Origin: DMER64 sp964600385
GTDB lineage: Bacteria; Bacteroidota; Bacteroidia; Bacteroidales; UBA932
Length of the DNA: 64,000 nucleotides
Assembly (NCBI GenBank): GCA_964600385.1
Contig: CAZRJC010000001.1
Location: forward strand, 248,001 to 312,000
Direction of reading: 5' to 3'
Below the pieces are notes generated by a model, which was not told the origin of the DNA, did not search any database, and worked only from the letters and a program-made list of their open reading frames with translations. The position numbers and the translations under genes are program-made. Below, one piece after another: positions 58,290-64,000 of this stretch. Position 1 is the first letter of the stretch; every line of letters starts with the position of its first letter.

Positions 58290-60224
58290 TTAGTTTGTTA
58301 AATTTTTTACTTCATTATTAATAAAGGCCACAAATTCTTCTTTTGTCATGGAGCCTTTATCGCCTTCTCCCTGTTTACGCACAGACACCGTTCCGGCCAT
58401 TTCTTCTTTCTCTCCCACTACCAAAAGATACGGAATCCGCTTTAACTCATTCTCTCTAATCCGCTTACCTATGGTTTCATTACGGTCGTCCAGCGAGGCG
58501 CGAAGTTCGGAATTATTCAAGAAATCACAAACTTTTTTTGCAAAATCGTTAAATTTCTCACTTACAGGCAGTACGACAACCTGCTCCGGAGCCAGCCAAA
58601 GCGGGAATTTTCCACCCGTATGTTCCAGTAATACAGCGACAAAGCGTTCCATCGATCCAAAAGGTGCTCTGTGGATCATAACAGGGCGGTAACGTTTGTC
58701 ATCTGATCCAATGTATTCCAATTCAAACCGTTCGGGCAGGTTATAATCCACCTGGATTGTTCCCAGCTGCCATTTACGGCCTATCGCATCGCGAACCATA
58801 AAATCGAGCTTGGGACCGTAGAAGGCGGCTTCACCCTGAACTACAACTGTCTTGAGACCTTTTTCTGCAGCTGCATCAATAATTGCAGCCTCGGCCTTTT
58901 CCCAGTTTTCATCCGAACCAATGTATTTATTCTTGTCCTTGGGATCACGTAAAGAAACCTGGGCTGTGAATTCATTAAAGCTCAGCGTTTTAAAAATATA
59001 GAGTACAATATCTATCACCTTGCAGAATTCTTCCTTTATCTGGTCGGGACGACAGAAAATATGGGCATCGTCCTGAGTAAAGCCGCGGACACGGGTTAAC
59101 CCGTGCAATTCACCGCTCTGCTCGTAACGGTAAACTGTTCCAAATTCAGCCAAACGTACGGGCATATCTTTGTAGGAACGGGGTTTGGATTTATATATTT
59201 CGCAATGGTGCGGACAATTCATGGGCTTGAGCAGAAACTCCTCGCCTTCCTGGGGTGTCTTTATGGGTTTAAAGCTGTCTGCTCCGTATTTGGCATAGTG
59301 TCCGCTGGTGACATAGAGTTCCTTCTGACCAATATGCGGAGTGATCACCTGTTGATAGCCGTGAGCCTTCTGAACGCCTTTAAGAAAATTTTCGAGACGT
59401 TCCCTGAGAGCGGCGCCGCGGGGCAGCCACAAAGGCAAACCCTGGCCCACACGGGACGAGAAGGTAAACAATTCCAATTCCTTGCCCAGCTTCCTGTGAT
59501 CGCGTTTCTTTGCTTCTTCCAACATGGTCACATACTCATCGAGCATGGATTTCTTTGGGAAGGTTATGCCGTAAATACGGGTGAGCATCTGGCGTTTTTC
59601 ATCACCACGCCAGTAAGCGCCGGCAATGGAAGTCAGTTTAATGGCCTTGATGACCGATGTATCGGGAATATGAGGTCCGCGGCACAGATCGGTGAAGGAA
59701 CCATTGGTGTAAAACGAGATGGTTCCGTCTTCCAGGTCTCCGATCAACTCGCACTTGTAAGGATCACCTTTGTCCATATAAGTCTTCATGGCCTCCTCCT
59801 TGGAAACATCCCTGCGCACGAAAGCCTGTTTACTTCTGGCCATTTCGAGCATTTTCTGTTCAATGGCAGCGAGGTCAGCTTCCACCAGAGCTCTTCCCCC
59901 GAGATCCACGTCGTAGTAAAAACCGTTTTCAATAGCCGGTCCGATGCCAAACTTCACCCCGGGATACAAAATCTCAAGAGCCTCTGCCATCAGATGCGAT
60001 GAAGAATGCCAGAAGACCTGCTTGCCCTGCTCATCTTCCCATTTGAAAAATTTAAGCGTCGCATCCTTATTGACAGGTGTCTGTATGTCCATGGTTTTGT
60101 CGTTCACACTTACTGCCAACACTTCTGAGGCCAGCCTGGGGCTTATGCTCTCGGCAATCTGATAACCTGTTGTTCCGGCTTCGTATTGCCGCTGTTTTCC
60201 GTCAGGGAAAGTAATGGTAATCAT
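58290..60224 (-). CDS. thrS: Threonine-tRNA ligase
   Basis: Charges tRNA-Thr in the cytoplasm. The full 644-residue class II enzyme: TGS domain at about 1-62, second additional (editing) domain at about 65-225 with HSSSHLMAEAL (HxxxH) and the later CRGPHIP, catalytic core with MNCPHHCEIY (zinc Cys), RLAEFGTVYRYEQSGELHGL and DFMVRDAIGRKWQLGTIQVD, and anticodon-binding domain from about 540 (WLAPEQVVVLPVS). First gene of the thrS-infC-rpmI-rplT operon. A TAAATTTG box lies 34 nt upstream. Confidence 0.98.
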   Translation of the reverse strand: MITITFPDGKQRQYEAGTTGYQIAESISPRLASEVLAVSVNDKTMDIQTPVNKDATLKFFKWEDEQGKQVFWHSSSHLMAEALEILYPGVKFGIGPAIENGFYYDVDLGGRALVEADLAAIEQKMLEMARSKQAFVRRDVSKEEAMKTYMDKGDPYKCELIGDLEDGTISFYTNGSFTDLCRGPHIPDTSVIKAIKLTSIAGAYWRGDEKRQMLTRIYGITFPKKSMLDEYVTMLEEAKKRDHRKLGKELELFTFSSRVGQGLPLWLPRGAALRERLENFLKGVQKAHGYQQVITPHIGQKELYVTSGHYAKYGADSFKPIKTPQEGEEFLLKPMNCPHHCEIYKSKPRSYKDMPVRLAEFGTVYRYEQSGELHGLTRVRGFTQDDAHIFCRPDQIKEEFCKVIDIVLYIFKTLSFNEFTAQVSLRDPKDKNKYIGSDENWEKAEAAIIDAAAEKGLKTVVVQGEAAFYGPKLDFMVRDAIGRKWQLGTIQVDYNLPERFELEYIGSDDKRYRPVMIHRAPFGSMERFVAVLLEHTGGKFPLWLAPEQVVVLPVSEKFNDFAKKVCDFLNNSELRASLDDRNETIGKRIRENELKRIPYLLVVGEKEEMAGTVSVRKQGEGDKGSMTKEEFVAFINNEVKNLTN

Positions 60225-60258
60225 AAATATCTGTTTTAGTACCTTTTATTTGAACTTG

Positions 60259-60266
60259 CAAATTTA
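60259..60266 (-). promoter_or_regulatory. Candidate -7 box TAAATTTG for thrS-infC-rpmI-rplT
   Basis: Minus-strand TAAATTTG matches TAnnTTTG, 34 nt before the thrS ATG, leaving a short leader without an evident T-box or threonine attenuator. Confidence 0.5.
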
Positions 60267-60317
60267 GGTATTTTTTAAAAAAATCCGTTACTTTGTATCT
60301 TAAACCTAAACGATTTA

Positions 60318-60830
60318 TTGATGAACTCTTCATTTTGGAATAAAGCGGCGATAAACGGTTTGCTGCTGGCCTTTGTTTCCATCCTCATGATGGTAATACA
60401 AACCGTATTCGATCCGGGCAAAGCAATGGGCATAGTTCTGTGGGTTGTAAAACTTGTCGGGACTGTCGGGCTGCTCTATTATTTCATGAAAGAATTTGGA
60501 AAACAGGTTGAAACCTATGCCTATTCAGATGCATTCAAATTTGGTCTGGCTGTTTCATTCTTTTCGTCCATCATTGCCTCGTGCTATTATTTTATACATG
60601 TTGCTTTTCTTTTCCCCGACGTGAACACCCAAATGACCAATGCACTCCTTATGGGCCTGGAACAATCCGGCGCTACCTCGGCAATGAACACAGATAAACT
60701 GATAGCCAACCTGCCGCTCATTGTCTGCATTTCGCAGTTCTTCTATATGAACATCCTGGGGCTTTTATGGTCATCCATCCTGGGCGGTTCTTCAAAACAC
60801 AAAGATCCTGCTACACCTTTTGACAGATAA
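60318..60830 (+). CDS. DUF4199 membrane protein
   Basis: A 170-residue integral membrane protein with four hydrophobic segments (about 10-28, 36-54, 72-93 and 133-150). The pattern LGSSWNKAAINGLLLA-like start (SFWNKAAINGLLLAF) and DAFKFGLAVSFFSSIIASCYYF fit the DUF4199 family, common in Bacteroidota and often just upstream of a glycosyltransferase, as here (3 bp gap). Function is unknown; a helper role for the lipid-linked glycosyl transfer step is inference from context. TACTTTG about 25 nt upstream is a near match to the -7 box. Confidence 0.85.
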   Translation: MMNSSFWNKAAINGLLLAFVSILMMVIQTVFDPGKAMGIVLWVVKLVGTVGLLYYFMKEFGKQVETYAYSDAFKFGLAVSFFSSIIASCYYFIHVAFLFPDVNTQMTNALLMGLEQSGATSAMNTDKLIANLPLIVCISQFFYMNILGLLWSSILGGSSKHKDPATPFDR

Positions 60831-60833
60831 CCC

Positions 60834-61805
60834 ATGGACCTGTCCGTAATCATTGCTTTGCTCAACGAGCAGGAATCCCTGCCCGAATTACTTTCCCTGA
60901 TCCGTGGAGTGCTCTCGCAACCGGTGGAGAGCAACGGAGGTCGCCCTCTTGAATATGAAGTGATCTTTGTAGACGACGGAAGCACGGACCTATCCTGGTC
61001 CTTCATTTCGGCCGAGGCCGGAAAGGATCCGAGGGTGCACGGAATCCGTTTCAGGCGCAATTACGGGAAATCTGCTGCTTTGTTCTGCGGATTCGAAGCC
61101 TCAAAAGGGAATGTAGTCATCACAATGGACGCCGATCTTCAGGACAGCCCCTACGAGATTCCCGCACTGTATTCCATGGTGGCCGACGGCACTTACGATC
61201 TGGTCTCGGGATGGAAAAAGAAACGGAAAGACGGGTTATTTTCCAAAAACATACCCTCCAAAATTTACAATGCCACCGCCCGCCGGGTCACCGGCATAAA
61301 GCTTCATGATATGAACTGCGGCCTGAAGGCTTACAGAAAAGAGGTGGTGAAACACATTGAAGTCTACGGCGAGATGCACCGTTATATCCCCTACCTGGCT
61401 AAAGAAGCAGGTTTTTCGCGCATAGGTGAAAAGCCGGTGGTTCACCAGGCCCGAAAATACGGACGGAGTAAATTCGGCCTCAGTCGTTTCGTAAACGGAT
61501 ACCTCGATCTGCTTTCCCTTTGGTTCTTGTCCAAATTCGGGAAAAAGCCCATGCATATCTTTGGGTTATTCGGATCGCTTATGTTCATTGCCGGGGGCAT
61601 TATTGCCCTGTGGCTAATAATCCAGAAACTTTACTGGCAATCACACGGTCTGCCGTTCCGTTCTGTTACCGATCAGCCTCTTTTTTACCTTTCCCTGCTG
61701 GCCATTATCCTGGGTATGCAACTGTTTCTGGCCGGTTTCCTGGGAGAATTGATTTCGCGCAATGCTACAGAGCGAAACCACTATAACATATCCGAAAAGT
61801 GTTAA
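60834..61805 (+). CDS. GT2 glycosyltransferase, polyprenyl-phosphate type
   Basis: A 323-residue membrane-bound glycosyltransferase like dolichol-phosphate mannose synthase or ArnC, which loads a sugar onto polyprenyl phosphate. MDLSVIIALLNEQESLPELL, then FVDDGSTDLSW at about 44-54, the metal motif DADLQD at about 99-104 and HDMNCGLKAYRKEV are landmarks. Two C-terminal hydrophobic segments (about 238-265 and 277-303) anchor it. KYGRSKFGLSRF precedes them, as in GtrB/ArnC. It follows DUF4199 by 3 bp; its last 44 bp overlap the start of rlmD in another frame. Confidence 0.92.
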   Translation: MDLSVIIALLNEQESLPELLSLIRGVLSQPVESNGGRPLEYEVIFVDDGSTDLSWSFISAEAGKDPRVHGIRFRRNYGKSAALFCGFEASKGNVVITMDADLQDSPYEIPALYSMVADGTYDLVSGWKKKRKDGLFSKNIPSKIYNATARRVTGIKLHDMNCGLKAYRKEVVKHIEVYGEMHRYIPYLAKEAGFSRIGEKPVVHQARKYGRSKFGLSRFVNGYLDLLSLWFLSKFGKKPMHIFGLFGSLMFIAGGIIALWLIIQKLYWQSHGLPFRSVTDQPLFYLSLLAIILGMQLFLAGFLGELISRNATERNHYNISEKC

Positions 61806-63144
61806 ACTGACGCAGATGCACCCGGGAGGAAGAGCCTTTTCCCCGGACAAAATCTACGTAAGCGGCGGCATTCCCGGCGAAGAAGTGGAGATTATCAAAG
61901 AACGCCGCAAAGGATTCCGCTGCGGCAGAGTGACAAACGTATTAATCCCCTCGCCATACAGAATATTACCTTTCTGTCCCCACGCACAGGAATGCGGAGG
62001 TTGTCCCTGGCAGCATATAAGTTATGAAGGACAACTCCTCTGGAAGAAAGAAATCCTCCTGGGGGCGCTTCAAAAGTACGCAATACCCCTGCCACCCGAA
62101 GGCATTCCCGATGTTTTGCCGAGCCCGCTGTTAAAAGGATACCGCAATAAAGCCGAGTATACTTTCGAGGCCGGAACTCCGGGCATGCAGGAGAATGTCA
62201 TGGGATTTCACAACGCCGAAGACCGGAATAGAGTATTCGACTGCCGCGAATGTTCTCTCGTTCCGGAAGACCTGCACCGATTTGCCCTTCAGGTAAAAAA
62301 AACCGCGCTGGAACAAAATATTCCATTCTACCATTACGCCAGCCGTACCGGCCTGCTCCGTAATGTGTTGCTTCGCTGTACCACAAAAGGGGACCTTTGT
62401 GTTGTCCCCGGATTCAGCCGCTGCGAAACCGGAGTTATCGAACCTTTTATGGAGGCGCTCAGTACTTCCTGCCCCGGGGTGACCTCGTGGTATTATTGCA
62501 CAGATTCCGTCTTTTTTCATTTTGCCGGTGATACGTACATGCATGAGACCTCACAGGGACTTGATTTTCTCATAAGTCCGGCGGCATTTTATCAGCCAAA
62601 TCCCTTACAGGCAAACCGTTTGTATGGAACCGTGCTCGAAATGGCCAATAACGTACTCACAACAGATCGCAATGTCATTTCGCAAACGGCTCCAATTTTC
62701 GACCTGTATACCGGGATAGGAACCATGGCCTGCATGCTGGCCGCCCTGGACAAGGAAAGACATGTTACTGGCATTGAAGGAAATGCAGCTGCAGTGGGTG
62801 ATGCCGTAAAAAATGCATCCCGGAACGGGTTGAAAAATGTGGACTTTATTACAGGGGATATTCTTGAAACCTTTACCACCGGTTTTGTTTCAGGTTATGA
62901 ACAACCGGCTCTGATTGTGCTCGATCCGCCCCGCAGCGGCACACTCACCGAGATTAAAAAAGCCACTATTGCATCGCAGACGCGACACATCATTTACGTA
63001 AGCTGCAATCCGGTTTCCCTGGCCTGGGATCTGAAGCAATTGTGTGAAGGAGGGTATGTCGTAAAAGAGATCAGGCCGCTGGATATGTTTCCCTATACAC
63101 AGCACGTAGAGACGATTGTACTTTGCAGCAGGCAGGACCTTTAA
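61762..63144 (+). CDS. 23S rRNA (uracil-C5)-methyltransferase, RlmD/RumA type
   Basis: A 460-residue SAM-dependent RNA methyltransferase of the RlmD/RlmCD/TrmA class, placing 5-methyluridine in 23S rRNA. An N-terminal TRAM-like fold (about 12-60) is followed by the iron-sulfur ligands CPHAQECGGCPWQH. SAM domain: DLYTGIGTMACMLA, DPPRSG with the downstream catalytic Cys in YVSCNPVSLAWDL. The start lies inside the 3' end of the GT2 gene. The next ATG (MHPGG) would truncate the TRAM domain, so the overlapping start is preferred. The exact target position (U1939, U747 or both) cannot be read. Confidence 0.92.
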   Translation: MLQSETTITYPKSVKLTQMHPGGRAFSPDKIYVSGGIPGEEVEIIKERRKGFRCGRVTNVLIPSPYRILPFCPHAQECGGCPWQHISYEGQLLWKKEILLGALQKYAIPLPPEGIPDVLPSPLLKGYRNKAEYTFEAGTPGMQENVMGFHNAEDRNRVFDCRECSLVPEDLHRFALQVKKTALEQNIPFYHYASRTGLLRNVLLRCTTKGDLCVVPGFSRCETGVIEPFMEALSTSCPGVTSWYYCTDSVFFHFAGDTYMHETSQGLDFLISPAAFYQPNPLQANRLYGTVLEMANNVLTTDRNVISQTAPIFDLYTGIGTMACMLAALDKERHVTGIEGNAAAVGDAVKNASRNGLKNVDFITGDILETFTTGFVSGYEQPALIVLDPPRSGTLTEIKKATIASQTRHIIYVSCNPVSLAWDLKQLCEGGYVVKEIRPLDMFPYTQHVETIVLCSRQDL

Positions 63145-63149
63145 AATAA

Positions 63150-63608
63150 TCAGAGGGGCCGGTTCAGATAACTGTCGTAGGACTGGGCCTTGGGCCTGTA
63201 AGAACTTTCGAACAAAGGAGACGATATAAGAAAATCGGCCGTCGCACGGTTACTGGCCGTAGGAATATTATACAGGTTGGAAATACGCAGCAAAGCCTTC
63301 ACATCTACGTCATGAGGCTGTTGTTGCATGGGGTCCCAGAAAAAAAACAGCATGTCTATTTTTCCGTCTGCGATAAGTGCTCCCAGTTGCTGATCTCCGC
63401 CAAGGGGTCCCGACTTAAGAAGGTTAATTACAATATGGGGATGGCTTACTGAAAGAGCCCTGTTAATGGTCTCTTCCACCATACGTCCCGTAGTGCCCGT
63501 GCAAACAAGGGTATGATTGGCCAGGCGTTCTTTGTTGAATTCCACCCATTCTATCAGATCCTTTTTGCAATGGTCGTGCGCCACAAGCGCTAAAGTTTTT
63601 TTCTTCAT
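63150..63608 (-). CDS. mgsA: Methylglyoxal synthase
   Basis: Converts dihydroxyacetone phosphate to methylglyoxal and phosphate, a bypass of lower glycolysis that relieves sugar-phosphate stress. The 152-residue protein has LVAHDHCKKDLIEWV, CTGTTGRMVEETI, the catalytic region SGPLGGDQQLGALI and FFFWDPMQQQPHDVDVKALL, all collinear with E. coli MgsA. The C-terminus is extended (FESSYRPKAQSYDSY). It lies 12 bp after the dihydrolipoamide dehydrogenase gene on the same strand. Confidence 0.97.
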   Translation of the reverse strand: MKKKTLALVAHDHCKKDLIEWVEFNKERLANHTLVCTGTTGRMVEETINRALSVSHPHIVINLLKSGPLGGDQQLGALIADGKIDMLFFFWDPMQQQPHDVDVKALLRISNLYNIPTASNRATADFLISSPLFESSYRPKAQSYDSYLNRPL

Positions 63609-63620
63609 TTGAATATAAAA

Positions 63621-64000
63621 TTAAATATTCACGGCCTCACCCAAAGCCATGGCGGCTGCTTCCATGATACCTTCGCTCATGGTGGGATGAGGAAAAACAG
63701 AATGCATTATTTCCCTGGCCGTGACTTTTTTGTTAAGTAAGGCAACCATGCCGCCTATCATCTCAGTGGCATGTGCACCTATCATGTGCGCTCCAAGTAA
63801 TTCTCCGGAATCTGCCAGGAAAATGAGCTTGATGAATCCGTCCCTTTCCCCGGCCGCAGCTGCTTTACCCGAGGCTGTGAAAGGGAATTTGCCAATCCTG
63901 ATGTCCAGTCCTTTGGCTTTGGCGTCCCGCTCGCGCAGACCCACAGAAGCAATTTCGGGTGCGGCATAAATACAGCCCGGAATACTTGAATAGTTTACCC
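63621..64000 (-). CDS. Dihydrolipoamide dehydrogenase (N-terminal part beyond window edge)
   Basis: The C-terminal 126 codons of a flavin disulfide reductase, the E3 subunit of 2-oxoacid dehydrogenase or glycine-cleavage complexes. The visible part is the dimerisation domain: VNYSSIPGCIYAAPEIASVG, LRERDAKAKGLDI, GFIKLIFLADSGELLGAHM and the active-site region FPHPTMSEGIMEA with the catalytic His-Glu dyad. HPTMSE and IYAAPEIASVG fit lipoamide dehydrogenase better than glutathione or mercuric reductase. The FAD and NAD domains and the redox CxxxxC are outside the window. mgsA follows after 12 bp. Confidence 0.92.
   Translation of the reverse strand, partial: VNYSSIPGCIYAAPEIASVGLRERDAKAKGLDIRIGKFPFTASGKAAAAGERDGFIKLIFLADSGELLGAHMIGAHATEMIGGMVALLNKKVTAREIMHSVFPHPTMSEGIMEAAAMALGEAVNI

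Overview
The window is a chromosomal segment of a member of the Bacteroidota, most likely order Bacteroidales. The evidence is a SusC/SusD pair, an S46 dipeptidyl-peptidase, DUF4876/DUF6850 outer-membrane partners, a TANFOR/usher-like protein, BACON domains, many TAnnTTTG-type -7 boxes and a general lack of Shine-Dalgarno sequences. I see no transposase, integrase, prophage or CRISPR array. Genus cannot be fixed from sequence alone.

Layout. 1-6.6 kb: uronate isomerase (cut by the left edge), two small membrane proteins (DUF2752, DUF4234), a GT2 glycosyltransferase and a UV-endonuclease-like glycosylase on the minus strand; a GT90 glycosyltransferase on the plus strand; then an overlapping pair of putative DNA-repair genes (TIGR03915-type and a radical SAM TIGR03916-type). 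6.7-13.9 kb: a small polysaccharide-utilisation operon (GH127 beta-L-arabinofuranosidase with an extra C-terminal domain, SusC, SusD). 14-17.8 kb: a small Tat-type protein divergent from a 1051-residue usher-like, SPOR-tailed envelope protein. 17.8-19.2 kb: a gene-poor, repeat-rich stretch holding a tandem hairpin array with covarying stems, two long hairpin elements whose loops are inverted relative to each other, and a three-way-junction and a pseudoknot candidate. 19.2-27.6 kb: lipoprotein, tRNA-Val, folC, PhoH-type ATPase, ppdK, galE, dGTPase. 27.6-37.0 kb (minus): a TonB receptor - DUF4876 - DUF6850 - DPP7-like peptidase - rubredoxin series, then a lipoprotein serpin. 37.1-43.4 kb (plus): BACON/LRR lipoprotein, TldD, PmbA/TldE, NhaC-type antiporter, SlyD-type isomerase. 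43.3-64 kb: mostly housekeeping (COG2509 oxidoreductase, tsaD, tamB, pheT, ftsY, DUF4295-rpmG-rpmB, lepB, YqeY, thrS-infC-rpmI-rplT, DUF4199, GT2, rlmD, mgsA, and the end of a dihydrolipoamide dehydrogenase gene at the right edge).

How the genes work together. Two outer-membrane nutrient systems are present: the arabinoside operon and the TonB-DUF4876-DUF6850 set, the latter apparently cotranscribed with a periplasmic dipeptidyl-peptidase. Central carbon genes (uxaC, ppdK, galE, mgsA) fit a saccharolytic anaerobe. The translation block thrS-infC-rpmI-rplT has the classic order, and infC here appears to start at an AUC codon behind a strong Shine-Dalgarno sequence, which adds a 45-residue N-terminus that a search restricted to ATG/GTG/TTG would lose. 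The least explained parts of the window are the 17.8-19.2 kb repeat region, the usher-like protein beside it, and the putative repair pair.
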